From the NCBI GenBank assembly GCA_959604655.1, contig CAUHCL010000012.1, forward strand, positions 1 to 34,677: 34,677 nt of DNA, in the 5' to 3' direction. A model generated the notes under the pieces. The model was given only the letters and a program-made list of their open reading frames with translations. It was not told the DNA's origin and ran no database searches. Origin of the DNA: an uncultured Alistipes sp. GTDB lineage: Bacteria > Bacteroidota > Bacteroidia > Bacteroidales > Rikenellaceae. How positions within the stretch are numbered: the stretch's first letter is position 1; every line of letters begins with the position of its first letter. The translations under genes and the position numbers were made by a program. Positions 16,311-25,153 of the stretch are shown here, in pieces.

Positions 16311-16970
16311 TCAGAGATGGAATACGACGAGGTGCGACTCGCCAAAGAAAAGCATGCGCATGACGACTTCGGGGTTACCCGCGACCCGCCCCGAGACGGT
16401 ACCCGCCTCGAAATCGATCCGCGTGACCCTGATATCGCGCCGCAGATCGAGCCCCCCGCGCCCCTGCATCTTGAAAAGGCACTCCTTGGCGCACCACACC
16501 GCGGCAGGCAGACGCGGGTCGGACGACAACGCCAGTTCCTCGGCCGTGACGTAGCGCGGCGCCACGCGGTCGAAATTGCGGTCGGTGCGCTCGATATCCG
16601 CGCCGCACGCTCCGCGGCTCCGCACGCCCCCGACAGTCGGATCGGCATGCGAGACCGCCACCGCAACCATGTCGCGGCAGTGCGAAACGCTTATGTTCAG
16701 CATGGGAAAATCCTTGAGTTTCGGTGCTCCGTCGGCGGAGTACTCTATCCGCAGTCCGCGGGGAAACGTGCAACCGAAATGCTCCGCCAGCACCTCGCGC
16801 AGCACTCGGCGCCACGTCAGGCGCTCCGTGCGGCGGCTCGCCGAGGCGAAGCCCTCCACGGCCGCCATATCCTCGGCATCGGCCCGCGCCACGGCCTCCG
16901 CCTCCGACGGAATGACATCTATGGCCAGCAGCCCCTCTCCGTCGCGGACTACCATTCGGCGGCTACTCAT
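16311..16970 (-). CDS. 4'-phosphopantetheinyl transferase (Sfp/AcpT superfamily)
   Basis: 219 residues. The magnesium and CoA site is GADIER with Asp125 and Glu127, and the second motif is WCAKECLFKMQGR (159-171) with Lys162, Glu163 and Lys167. The upstream substrate motif is PMLNISVSHC (89-98). The enzyme moves phosphopantetheine from CoA onto acyl- or peptidyl-carrier proteins in the cytoplasm. Between VAVAVSH and GADIE there are about a dozen extra residues (DPTVGGVRSRGAC) that I would not expect from the family pattern. The gene overlaps the end of gldE by 8 bp and is surely co-transcribed; a PPTase next to gldE is common in Bacteroidetes. The carrier protein it serves is not in the window. 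Confidence 0.88.
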   Translation of the reverse strand: MSSRRMVVRDGEGLLAIDVIPSEAEAVARADAEDMAAVEGFASASRRTERLTWRRVLREVLAEHFGCTFPRGLRIEYSADGAPKLKDFPMLNISVSHCRDMVAVAVSHADPTVGGVRSRGACGADIERTDRNFDRVAPRYVTAEELALSSDPRLPAAVWCAKECLFKMQGRGGLDLRRDIRVTRIDFEAGTVSGRVAGNPEVVMRMLFFGESHLVVFHL

Positions 16971-18255
16971 CGCCTCGGGTGCGGCCGACGACCACCTTTA
17001 TCTTGTCGACACGGCGGCCGTCCATCTTCTGCACCGTGAAGCGTATGCCGTGCGCCTCGACCGTATCGCCCTTCTTGAGCAGGTCGCGGCGCAGTTCGAG
17101 CATCAGGCCCGCCAGCGTCTCGGCGCGGCCCTGCACGTCGGCGAAGATATCCTCGCCCGCATCTATCACGCGCTCGAAATCGACTATGTGGGTCTTGCCG
17201 TCGAACAGATAGGTGTTGTCGCTCAGACGCTCGTAGAACGACTCGTCCTCGTCGCTCTCGTCGGAGATCTCGCCGACGACCTCTTCGAGTATATCCTCCA
17301 GCGACACCAATCCCTGCGTGGCGCCGTACTCGTCGACCACTATGGCCACATGTATCTTGCTCTCCTGGAACTCGCGCAGCAGGTCGTCGATCTTCTTGTG
17401 CTTGGGCACGAAATAGATCTTGCGCAGCAGCTGCTGCCAGCCGAATTCGTCGCCGCAGTTGATGTAGGGCAGCAGATCCTTCACGTAGAGCGCGCCCTTT
17501 ATGTTGTCCAGATCCTCGTCGTAGACGGGTATGCGCGAATATCCCGAGTCGATTATCACGCTCTTGACCTGCTCGTAGGTCGACTTTATGTCGAGCGCGG
17601 TGATGTCTATGCGCGGACGCATGATCTCCTCGACCTCGGTATTGACGAAGCTCACTATGCCCGACAGCATCTGATGTTCCTCCTGCGACGAGCCGCGCGC
17701 CAGATCGACGGCGTCGGCCAGCTCCTCCATCGATATCTCGGCGTTGCGCGACGCCAGACGGCTGATTCGGCCGCCCGTGCGCACCAGCACGTACGAAAGG
17801 GGATAGCATATCCATTCGAACACGCGGATCGGGAACACCACCATGCGGGCGAACCCGCGGGGGTTGCCCTGCGAGAAGACCTTCGGCAGTATCTCGCCGA
17901 ACAGCAGCAGCAGGAACGTCACCAGCACCGTCTTGAACAGGAACTCGAAACGCGTGAAGACGAAGAGTTCGTTCATTATGTTCGACGTGAGGATGACGAT
18001 GCAGATATTCACCAGATTGTTGGTCACCAGAATGGTAGCCAGAAGACCGTCGACGTCCGACAGCATGCGCAGGATCGAACGGTTGCGCGAATCGGGGTTC
18101 TCCCTCATCTCCTGCAAATCGCGCGGCGTGAGCGAGAAGAACGCCACCTCCGAGCCCGACACCAGCGCCGAGATCGTGAGCAGCACGAACGTCACAGCCA
18201 GCAGCACGGCGGCATGCAGGCTGAAACCCGAATATATTATACCCAAACCTTCCAA
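16963..18255 (-). CDS. gldE: GldE/CorC-HlyC family membrane protein (DUF21-CBS-CBS-CorC)
   Basis: 430 residues. The DUF21 membrane domain (about 10-190) has SALVSGSEVAFFSL and FGEILPKVFSQGNP. Two CBS modules follow (about 205-325: MRPRIDITALDI and RIPVYDEDLDNIKGALYVKD, then FQESKIHVAIVVDEYGATQG). The C-terminal CorC_HlyC domain is at about 345-425. This is the order of GldE, known from gliding-motility gene sets but widespread in non-gliding Bacteroidetes, where a transport or envelope role is assumed. The start is a TTG at 18255: there is no ATG or GTG between it and the in-frame stop just upstream, and the next Met is well inside the first domain. The gene is 206 bp upstream of nothing on its own strand; that gap to ftsZ shows no clear promoter or repeat. 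Confidence 0.88.
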   Translation of the reverse strand: MEGLGIIYSGFSLHAAVLLAVTFVLLTISALVSGSEVAFFSLTPRDLQEMRENPDSRNRSILRMLSDVDGLLATILVTNNLVNICIVILTSNIMNELFVFTRFEFLFKTVLVTFLLLLFGEILPKVFSQGNPRGFARMVVFPIRVFEWICYPLSYVLVRTGGRISRLASRNAEISMEELADAVDLARGSSQEEHQMLSGIVSFVNTEVEEIMRPRIDITALDIKSTYEQVKSVIIDSGYSRIPVYDEDLDNIKGALYVKDLLPYINCGDEFGWQQLLRKIYFVPKHKKIDDLLREFQESKIHVAIVVDEYGATQGLVSLEDILEEVVGEISDESDEDESFYERLSDNTYLFDGKTHIVDFERVIDAGEDIFADVQGRAETLAGLMLELRRDLLKKGDTVEAHGIRFTVQKMDGRRVDKIKVVVGRTRGDE

Positions 18256-18461
18256 ATACCGATATTCTTTACTTTAACCTCTCGCTTGCGCGGCCCCGCC
18301 GCGAGCGAACCTCCCCGACCGATCTTCACCGACCCGACAGCGCAGAGCGCTCTCCCGTGCCGCAGCATTCCGAGAAGCGGACGCCCCCAAAGTCTTCGCA
18401 GGGCGGGCCTGCGGCCTGCGCGGCTCTCCCGCGCATCACACCGCTCCCGACCGACGGCGCG

Positions 18462-19805
18462 TCAGAACAGATGATTGTCGTACCCCTTCTTCGGCTCGGC
18501 CGCGCCCTCGGCGGGATCCTCGCGAAGCACCTCCTTGCGGCGCGTCACGCCGTCGTTCTGCTCTATGACGAACATCACGTTGCGACGCTTGAACGCGGGG
18601 GTGCGGATATCGACCTCGATGTTGCTGTATTTCGACGGCTTGCGGTCGAGCACTGCGGGCGACGAAGCGTGCCGCGCCTGCGGGGCGGCATCGAGCGAAG
18701 GACCCGCGGGCGGTATCATGCCGCCTGCGACGACCGTATCGTCGTCCTCGTCGTCATCCAGCGGCTTTATGTCGATCGGAACGGGCTGCGCGAAAGGCGA
18801 CGCGGGACGCACTATGGGCTCGTCGTCCTCGAACCCCGTGGCGACCACCACCACCTCCAGCACGTTTTCGGCCATCGTCTTGGAACTTGCGCCCCATATG
18901 AGGTTGGCGCGGTGCTCCACGCCATCCTCGTCCTTGTAGCTGGCGTAGCTCTGGATGTAGTTGAGTATCTCCATCGTCTCGTCGTAGCTGACAGTCTCTA
19001 TGTCGGCCGCCGAGATGTTTATCAGTATGTTCTTGGCACCCGATATCAGGTTGCTGTCCAGCAGCGGCGAGCAGAGCGAGCGGCGTGCGGCCTCCAGCGC
19101 GCGGCCCTCGCCCTCGGCCGAGGCCACGCCCATGTGGGCGCGTCCGCTGCCGCGCATCACGCGCTCCAGATCGGCGAAGTCGACGCGTATGTAGGCGCTC
19201 TCGACGGTAATAATCTCGGCTATGCCCTTCGTGGCGGCAGCCAGAATGTCGTCGGCCTTGCGGAACGCCTGCGGAAGCGAGAGTTTACCGTACATCTCGC
19301 GGATGCTGTCGTTGTTGATTACCAGCAGCGAGTCGGCATACTTGCGCAGTTCCTCGATGCCCCTCATAGCCTGATCGATACGGGCGGGACCCTCGATGCC
19401 GAGGGGCGAGGTGACGTTGGCCACCGTGAGCAGCCCCATCTCGTGGGCCATCTTGGCTATCACTGGCGAGGCTCCCGTACCCGTGCCGCCGCCCATTCCC
19501 GCAGTGATGAACACCATGCGGGTTCCCGACGCCTCGATGTACTGCTTTATCTGGTCGAGCGACTCCATGGCCGCCTCGCGGCCGCGCTCGGGGTCGTTGC
19601 CCGCGCCCAGACCGTCCTGACCCAGACGTATCTTGTCCTTCACGGGCGAGTTGTCCATCGCCTTCTGGTCGGTGTTGCACACCAGAAAGTTCACGCCCTT
19701 GATACCCGTGTTCCACATGTGGTTGACGGCATTGCCGCCCGCACCGCCCACGCCGATCACGGTTATTATGGAAGATGCCTGCCTGGGCATCGTGAGTTCG
19801 TTCAT
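18462..19805 (-). CDS. ftsZ: Cell division GTPase FtsZ
   Basis: 447 residues from the ATG at 19805, favoured because GGAGG lies 5 bases before it; an ATG four codons earlier (19817) has no such site. It is the tubulin-like GTPase that forms the Z ring. Motifs are ITVIGVGGAGGNAVNHM, the GTP signature loop GGGTGTG (about 105-111) and the T7 synergy loop YIRVDFADLERVM (about 206-218). The two catalytic Asp are present, but Arg stands where Asn is nearly universal. After a long acidic linker the conserved tail peptide reads TPAFKRRNV and is followed by about 35 more residues ending GYDNHLF. The gene follows ftsA and ends the division cluster. Confidence 0.95.
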   Translation of the reverse strand: MNELTMPRQASSIITVIGVGGAGGNAVNHMWNTGIKGVNFLVCNTDQKAMDNSPVKDKIRLGQDGLGAGNDPERGREAAMESLDQIKQYIEASGTRMVFITAGMGGGTGTGASPVIAKMAHEMGLLTVANVTSPLGIEGPARIDQAMRGIEELRKYADSLLVINNDSIREMYGKLSLPQAFRKADDILAAATKGIAEIITVESAYIRVDFADLERVMRGSGRAHMGVASAEGEGRALEAARRSLCSPLLDSNLISGAKNILINISAADIETVSYDETMEILNYIQSYASYKDEDGVEHRANLIWGASSKTMAENVLEVVVVATGFEDDEPIVRPASPFAQPVPIDIKPLDDDEDDDTVVAGGMIPPAGPSLDAAPQARHASSPAVLDRKPSKYSNIEVDIRTPAFKRRNVMFVIEQNDGVTRRKEVLREDPAEGAAEPKKGYDNHLF

Positions 19806-19839
19806 CAAATCCTCCATCTGACTGATTCTTTAATCGTTA

Positions 19840-21324
19840 TCACCACTCGCCGTCGCCATCGTCGTCGGGCTTCTTGAACGCGTCGTCGAAAGCCTCGCGC
19901 ACCTTGCCGAATATGTTCGACAGCCATCCGCTGCCCGTCGATATGTCGTCGTCGCCCTCGTCCTCGTCTTCATACGATTTCGAAGACTTCGAGGGTTTCG
20001 AAGGCTCCGTCGCGGCGGGTTCGGGCGTCTCGGCCTTGGGCGCTGCGGCCGCAGCGGGACCTTTCGCCGCCTCGCGCGCCGCCGCTCCGTAGCGGTCGTT
20101 CACCGTGGCGGGTTCTTCGGCCGCGGCAGGTTCCTCGACCTTGACGGGTTCCTCGACGTGCAGCACGCCCACGGGACACGCTCCCGTCTGCGCACCGCGC
20201 AGCAGCAGCGACACCGCCACCGTCGATGCGGGCGACGACACCTTCTCCAGCGATTCGGTCGCCACGCCCATCTCGGCGCACGCCACGCGCACATCCTGCC
20301 CCGTCACGCGGCGGAACAGCTCGTCGACACTCTTCAGGGCCGCGCCGCCTCCCGTGAGCACGATGCCCGCCGAGAGCTTCTTGCCGAAGCCCGCGTCGCG
20401 TATCTCGTTCCACACATACTCCGCTATGTCGGTCATGCGCGCCTCGATGACCGCCGCCAGATTGAGGCGCAGTATCGATTTGAGCGAACGGCTGCTGTTG
20501 CGCACCTGTATGATGTCGTCGGGGGTGAGGTCGGCCACCGCCGTACCGTAACGTTTCTTGAGCTTCTCCACCTGCTTCTCGGGGATTCCGTAGGCCCTTA
20601 TGTCGGCATTCACGGCCGAGCCGCCGATGGGGATCGAGGCTATGTAGCGCAGCGCGCCGCCGTAGTAGATCGCCACGTCGGTAACGCCGCCGCCTATGTC
20701 GACCACGGCCACGCCCTCCTCCTTCTCGTCGGTCGAGACCACCGAGTCGGCCATGACGGCCGCATTGGCGAACATGCCGCGTATCCTTATGCCCGCATCG
20801 AGAAAGACGCGGCGCAGGCGGTCCTTGGCCATGTGCTCGCAGAGGATGAAGTTGTAGGTCGACGAGAGCTGTTTGCTGTAACAGCCCACGGGATTCTTCA
20901 TTTCGGCGCCCGCGTCGCCCTTGTAGCTCAGGGGGAAGAGGTCCATTATCACCTCGCCGTCGGCCGCCTTCACGTTGCGCATGCGCTCCATCAGGGCGTT
21001 CACGTCACGCTGCGAGATGCAGTTCTCCACATCCTCGACGAATACGTGGTCGGTGTAGCGCGCGCAGCGCACGAATTTGCCCGAGATGCCGACGTAGGCG
21101 TCGGTGATGGCTATGCGGGCCTCCTGCTCGGCCCTCTCGCGGGCGCGGCGCAAGGCCCACCCCACCGATTTGCTGTTATCCACCAAACCGGCCGACACTC
21201 CGTCGGTAGGCTCCGAAACGACGGTCACTACTTCGAGCACGCCCCCTTCGCCCGGCGATCCGACGGCGACCACCACTTCCGATGATCCCACGTCCACCGC
21301 CACGATGTAACTTCTGTTATCCAC
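19840..21324 (-). CDS. ftsA: Cell division protein FtsA
   Basis: 494 residues from a GTG at 21324, with GAGG about 7 bases upstream; the open frame continues upstream without another good start, and this one places SYIVAVDVGSSEVVVAVGSP at the N-terminus as in other FtsA. It is the actin-like ATPase that ties FtsZ to the membrane. Phosphate and adenosine motifs are VAVVDIGGGVTDVAIYYGG and GIVLTGGGAALKSVDEL. The last 90 residues are an Ala/Pro/Glu-rich linker and an acidic stretch. They end in GWLSNIFGKVREAFDDAFKK, an amphipathic helix of the kind that inserts in the membrane, then a short acidic tail. It lies 89 bp after ftsQ and 34 bp before ftsZ (start to stop), in one operon. Confidence 0.94.
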   Translation of the reverse strand: MDNRSYIVAVDVGSSEVVVAVGSPGEGGVLEVVTVVSEPTDGVSAGLVDNSKSVGWALRRARERAEQEARIAITDAYVGISGKFVRCARYTDHVFVEDVENCISQRDVNALMERMRNVKAADGEVIMDLFPLSYKGDAGAEMKNPVGCYSKQLSSTYNFILCEHMAKDRLRRVFLDAGIRIRGMFANAAVMADSVVSTDEKEEGVAVVDIGGGVTDVAIYYGGALRYIASIPIGGSAVNADIRAYGIPEKQVEKLKKRYGTAVADLTPDDIIQVRNSSRSLKSILRLNLAAVIEARMTDIAEYVWNEIRDAGFGKKLSAGIVLTGGGAALKSVDELFRRVTGQDVRVACAEMGVATESLEKVSSPASTVAVSLLLRGAQTGACPVGVLHVEEPVKVEEPAAAEEPATVNDRYGAAAREAAKGPAAAAAPKAETPEPAATEPSKPSKSSKSYEDEDEGDDDISTGSGWLSNIFGKVREAFDDAFKKPDDDGDGEW

Positions 21325-21413
21325 TGCTATCCTCGTTTTATTTATTTTTCTTCTGTTGCATTGCGATTCCCCGCATAAAGTCAAAACGCATGCCGCGACG
21401 CGCTCCGAGCGAC

Positions 21414-22508
21414 TCATTTGGTGCACACCACCTGCCCCTTGTACTTCACCGATATGGTGCGGAAATTCTCCCAGCCTATGTTGCGCAGGCCGTTTTCGTA
21501 GAAAGCGAGCAGCCGCTCCAGCTTCTCGTCCACATCGTCGAGCGACCCGAGCAGCACCGTATGGTCGCCCGCGCGGGGCACGAACTCTATTTCGGGATCG
21601 CCGCTGCTCATGGTCGAGACCACGATCTGCACCACCTCAGCGCGCCAGAAAGAGTCATCCTCGATATAATTTACAAAGTTAATGAGTTTAAGGAAATCTT
21701 CATATCTTTTGCGCAACTTTTTTTGATTCTCGCGCTCGGCGTCCTGACGCGCCGTCACGGCGTCGATCTTGCGCTCTATTTCGCGCCTGCGGTAACGGTA
21801 GTCGCGCCGCAGGTCGGCCTTGCGCGCACGCAGTGCCGCCACGCGTTCGTCGAAATGGTCGTGACTCTCGAAAAGGCCCTTCTTTATGCGCATGCGGCGC
21901 ACGCTGCGCAGCGAATCCTCCACGGCCTTGTCCGATTGGAAAAGAGGAACTTTTTCGTACTGCATCTCCACTATCCGCGCCTCCGATTCGGCTATGCGCG
22001 CGGCGATGTGGTCCTCCACCCTGCCCACGTACTTGGGCGGCACGGGCGGGGCGTAGCGACCCGTCACCACGGGGACGTACACCGACCCCGACCGCGGCGC
22101 GGGAAAGACGAATCCGTCGGCCGTCACGTAGCAGTCGTAGCCGTCGACCAGCAGGCGCATGATCGGCCGCCGCTGGCTCACCTCCACCCTCAACTCGCCG
22201 TCGTAGGTGACGTATGCGTTCACGCGGTCCACGAAACCGTTGCGCCTTATGACCTGCTCTATGCCCGCCAGATCGACCTCGGCGACGGGAACGCCCACGG
22301 TGGCTATCTTGCCGCCCGCGATCCATCGGCGCACGGCGTCGCCCGACACCAGCGTCTCGTCGCGCAGGCTGTCCACGATGTCGACGGTGAGCTTGTGCAC
22401 CTTCGTCTCGGCGCGATGATGCGCCGCGCGGCGGTCGAACACCACCACGAACACCGCGACGAAGATCCACAGCAGGATCATCACAGCTATTTTAATCGTC
22501 CTGTGCAT
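21414..22508 (-). CDS. ftsQ: Cell division protein FtsQ with a long helical insertion
   Basis: 364 residues, clearly longer than the roughly 240-280 usual for FtsQ. A short cytoplasmic N-terminus and one membrane helix (7-24) are followed by a POTRA-like region (about 35-110, with VAEVDLAGIEQVIRRNGFVD). The first part of the beta domain is VEVSQRRPIMRLLVDGYDCY, then VYVPVVTG. Residues from about 163 to 268 are strongly charged and predicted helical by eye (for example YRYRRREIERKIDAVTARQD). The normal FtsQ fold then resumes with FLKLINFVNYIEDDSFWRAE, VVQIVV, and WENFRTISVKYKGQVV. FtsQ links early and late division proteins across the membrane. The gene lies 48 bp after murC and ends 89 bp before ftsA. 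Confidence 0.9.
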   Translation of the reverse strand: MHRTIKIAVMILLWIFVAVFVVVFDRRAAHHRAETKVHKLTVDIVDSLRDETLVSGDAVRRWIAGGKIATVGVPVAEVDLAGIEQVIRRNGFVDRVNAYVTYDGELRVEVSQRRPIMRLLVDGYDCYVTADGFVFPAPRSGSVYVPVVTGRYAPPVPPKYVGRVEDHIAARIAESEARIVEMQYEKVPLFQSDKAVEDSLRSVRRMRIKKGLFESHDHFDERVAALRARKADLRRDYRYRRREIERKIDAVTARQDAERENQKKLRKRYEDFLKLINFVNYIEDDSFWRAEVVQIVVSTMSSGDPEIEFVPRAGDHTVLLGSLDDVDEKLERLLAFYENGLRNIGWENFRTISVKYKGQVVCTK

Positions 22509-22556
22509 AATTGTCTTTTCGCGTCCGCGCCGCCTGCCGCGGGCGAACGGCTCTCT

Positions 22557-23939
22557 TTACGCCTTTCGTTCCAGCACGCGTGCCACCTCGGCGCAGCAGG
22601 CGTCGATATTGCCCGCGCCGAAGGTCACCACCACGTCGGTCACGGCCTCGCCCAGACGCCGCGCCAGTTCCTCGCGCCCGCACATGCCGCACGGCACCGT
22701 CACCCGATCGGCTATCATCTGCGACGTGACGCCCTCGATCGGCTCCTCGCGGGCGGGATATATGGGCAGCAGCACCACCTCGTCGGCCTGCGACAGCGCC
22801 GCCGCGAACTCCTTGTGGAAATCGCGCGTGCGGGTGTAGAGGTGCGGCTGGAACACCGCCGTCAGCTTACGTTCGGGGAACATGCCGCGCACCGAGGCGA
22901 TGGCGGCCTCCAGTTCCTCGGGATGGTGGGCGTAGTCGTCCATATAGACCTGCCGCGGGGTGTTGACATAAAATTCGAAACGGCGCTTCACGCCCGCGAA
23001 CTCCGCCAGCCCCTTGCGCAGCAGATCGTGGTCGAGCCTCTCGCCGCGAGCCTCGGCCGCGCACCACAGGGCCGCGACGGCCGCCACCGAATTCTCGACG
23101 TTGATCCACCCGGGAATGCCCGTCCGACACCCCTCGATACGTCCCGAGGGGGTCATTATGTCGTACTCGTAATATCCGCCGCCGCAGGGTCTTACGTCGG
23201 CGGCATAGAAGTCGCACGGGGTGTCGTAGCTGTAACGCCACACGTGCACGCCCTCGGCGGGCAGGGCGATGTCGACGCCTCGCTTCAGTATCAGGTGGCC
23301 GCCGCGCTTCACCAGTCCCGCGAACTGCCCGAACGCCTCGACCACGGCTTCGGGGGTGCCGTAAATATCCAGATGGTCGGCCGACACGGCCGTTATCACC
23401 GCCACGTCGGGACGCAGGCGCAGGAACGAACGGTCGAACTCGTCGGCCTCCACAGCCAGACGTTCGCCCGCACCGAGCACCAGATTGCCGTCGAAATTCT
23501 TCGATATGCCCCCGAGGAATGCACTACCGCCGCCCGTCACGGTACGGTTGAGCCACGCTATGAGGGTCGACGTGGTGGTCTTGCCGTGGGTGCCCGCCAC
23601 CGCCATCACGTATTTGTTCTCCGACAGATGGCCAAGCATCTGCGACCGCTTCTCCACCACGAAGCCGCCCTCGCGGAAAAAGCGCATCTGCGGGTGGTCG
23701 TGCGGCACGGCGGGGGTGTATACCGCCATCGTCGTGGCGGGGTCGCGGAATGCGGCGGGGATGTGCTCCGCGCCGTCGTCGTATGTCACCGTCGCGCCCT
23801 CGCGTTCGAGCGCCTCGGTCAGCGCCGTCACCGTGCGGTCGTAGCCCGCCACCGCCACGCCTTCGTGCAGGAAATAGCGCGCCAGCGCGCTCATGCCTAT
23901 GCCTCCTATTCCGAGGAAATATATGTTCTTATATGCCAT
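22557..23939 (-). CDS. murC: UDP-N-acetylmuramate--L-alanine ligase
   Basis: 460 residues, normal for MurC. The N-terminal Rossmann motif is FLGIGGIGMSALARYFL (8-24), the ATP loop is VAGTHGKTTTSTLI (114-127), and the Mur-ligase motifs continue with EADEFDRSFL, VSADHLDIYG, GWINVENSVAAVAAL and YMDDYAHHPEELEAAI. It adds L-Ala to UDP-MurNAc, the first peptide step of peptidoglycan precursor synthesis, in the cytoplasm. The ATG at 23939 directly begins the Rossmann strand; the frame is open far upstream but that is shadow of murG. Between murG and this gene lies a palindromic repeat whose outer hairpin ends 21 bp before the start, so translation or transcript stability could be affected. Confidence 0.96.
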   Translation of the reverse strand: MAYKNIYFLGIGGIGMSALARYFLHEGVAVAGYDRTVTALTEALEREGATVTYDDGAEHIPAAFRDPATTMAVYTPAVPHDHPQMRFFREGGFVVEKRSQMLGHLSENKYVMAVAGTHGKTTTSTLIAWLNRTVTGGGSAFLGGISKNFDGNLVLGAGERLAVEADEFDRSFLRLRPDVAVITAVSADHLDIYGTPEAVVEAFGQFAGLVKRGGHLILKRGVDIALPAEGVHVWRYSYDTPCDFYAADVRPCGGGYYEYDIMTPSGRIEGCRTGIPGWINVENSVAAVAALWCAAEARGERLDHDLLRKGLAEFAGVKRRFEFYVNTPRQVYMDDYAHHPEELEAAIASVRGMFPERKLTAVFQPHLYTRTRDFHKEFAAALSQADEVVLLPIYPAREEPIEGVTSQMIADRVTVPCGMCGREELARRLGEAVTDVVVTFGAGNIDACCAEVARVLERKA

Positions 23940-23960
23940 TTTTTCTATTGTTTTATTTTG

Positions 23961-24029
23961 TAATGCCCATCGGGCATTACTATCTTCGGCGGCTCGCACC
24001 TTCGGTGCGCCCCCCAGCCGCCGAAGATA
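23961..24029 (+). repeat. Bipartite palindromic repeat, family 1, copy A (between murG and murC)
   Basis: The variable hairpin TAATGCCC-ATC-GGGCATTA is at 23961-23979. One base later the core begins: outer arm TATCTTCGGCGGCT (23981-23994), an inner hairpin CGCACC-TTC-GGTGCG, six C, then the closing arm AGCCGCCGAAGATA (24016-24029). Copies B (30992-31060) and C (34282-34348) have the same core with a different abutting hairpin. The C-run on one side gives the core a direction. Relative to the genes (minus strand), the core comes after the murG stop and the variable hairpin just before murC. Confidence 0.85.
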
Positions 24030-24052
24030 TATCGCACCCGATTTCCAAAACC

Positions 24053-25153
24053 TTACCACTCCTTCTCGATCTGCCGCACCACCCTGTCGGCCGCGTCGCG
24101 AATCCCCAGCGCGGAGATATTGCGCGCCAGATCGGCCAGACGGCCCTTGTCGGCCAGCAGCTCCAGCGCACGGTCCATGCCGCACCTCACAGCCTCGGCG
24201 TCGCGCACCATCACGGCGGCACCCTTGTCGACCAGCGCCTCGGCGTTGCGCGTCTGGTGATCCTCGGCCACGTTGGGCGAGGGGACGAAGATCGTGGGCT
24301 TGCCCACCAGACACAGCTCCGACACGGTGCAGGCGCCGCTGCGCGACACCACCAGATCGGCCGCGTCGTAGGCCAGATCCATCCGCTCGATGAAGGCCAT
24401 CTGACGGATGTTGCCCGCGGGGTGCTCGTCCAGGAACGCGCGCATTTCGGCCTCGTAATACTTGCCCGTCTGCCACAGCACCTGAACGGGCGCGTCGCCG
24501 TCGAGGCGGGCTATCCAGCCCTTCATCATCTCGTTGAGCGACCGCGTGCCCAGCGAACCGCCCACCACCAGCACCACGGGCAGGTCGGCGCGCAGGCCGT
24601 AGAACTCCAATGCCTCGGCGCTCTTCTCCCGAGCAGCCGCCGCGAACGTCCCGCGCAGCGGGTTGCCCGTCATCACTATGCGGTCGGCGGGAAAGAACCT
24701 CTCCATGCCGTCGTAGGCCACGCATATGCGCCGCGCGCCGCGCGCCAGAATCTTGTTCGTGACGCCCGCATAGGAATTCTGCTCCTGAATTATGGTCGGC
24801 ACGCCCATGCGCTGCGCCGCCCACAGCACGGGCGCGCTGGCATAGCCTCCGAAGCCCACCGCCACGTCGGCCGAGAAGTCGCGGATCACCCGCCGCGCCA
24901 TCGAGATGCTGCGCAGCACCTTCCAGGGCACCAGCAGATTCCTGATTTCAAGACGCCGCTGCAAGCCCGCTATCGGCAGGCCCGCTATGTCGTACCCCAG
25001 AGCGGGTATCTTCTCCATCTCCATCTTGCCCTCCGCTCCCACGAAAAGCAACTCCACCTTATCGCCCCACTTGCGTCGCAGGGCCTCGGCCACGGCCACG
25101 GCGGGATAGATGTGCCCTCCCGTGCCGCCGCCCGACAATATCACTCTCTTCAT
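24053..25153 (-). CDS. murG: UDP-GlcNAc:lipid I GlcNAc transferase (MurG)
   Basis: 366 residues. The N-terminal glycine loop is LSGGGTGGHIYPAVAVAEAL (6-25), followed by FVGAEGKMEMEKIP, VGFGGYASAPVLWAA and IIQEQNSYAGVTNKIL. The UDP-GlcNAc site has VVGGSLGTRSLNE, SRSGACTVSELCLVGKPTIF and the closing PSPNVAEDHQTRNAEALV. It makes lipid II at the inner face of the cytoplasmic membrane. The ATG at 25153 overlaps the stop of a 52-residue membrane-protein gene (ATGA) and begins the Rossmann strand; the 25 codons upstream in this frame are the shadow of that small gene. Unlike the common dcw order, no ftsW or murD lies upstream. Confidence 0.96.
   Translation of the reverse strand: MKRVILSGGGTGGHIYPAVAVAEALRRKWGDKVELLFVGAEGKMEMEKIPALGYDIAGLPIAGLQRRLEIRNLLVPWKVLRSISMARRVIRDFSADVAVGFGGYASAPVLWAAQRMGVPTIIQEQNSYAGVTNKILARGARRICVAYDGMERFFPADRIVMTGNPLRGTFAAAAREKSAEALEFYGLRADLPVVLVVGGSLGTRSLNEMMKGWIARLDGDAPVQVLWQTGKYYEAEMRAFLDEHPAGNIRQMAFIERMDLAYDAADLVVSRSGACTVSELCLVGKPTIFVPSPNVAEDHQTRNAEALVDKGAAVMVRDAEAVRCGMDRALELLADKGRLADLARNISALGIRDAADRVVRQIEKEW

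Noticed and set aside
21674..21681. Perfect minus-strand -7 box TAACTTTG inside ftsQ
   Set aside because: It encodes part of the conserved INFV segment and has no TTG at 19-20 bp upstream; a chance match is as likely as an internal promoter, so it is not listed as a feature.
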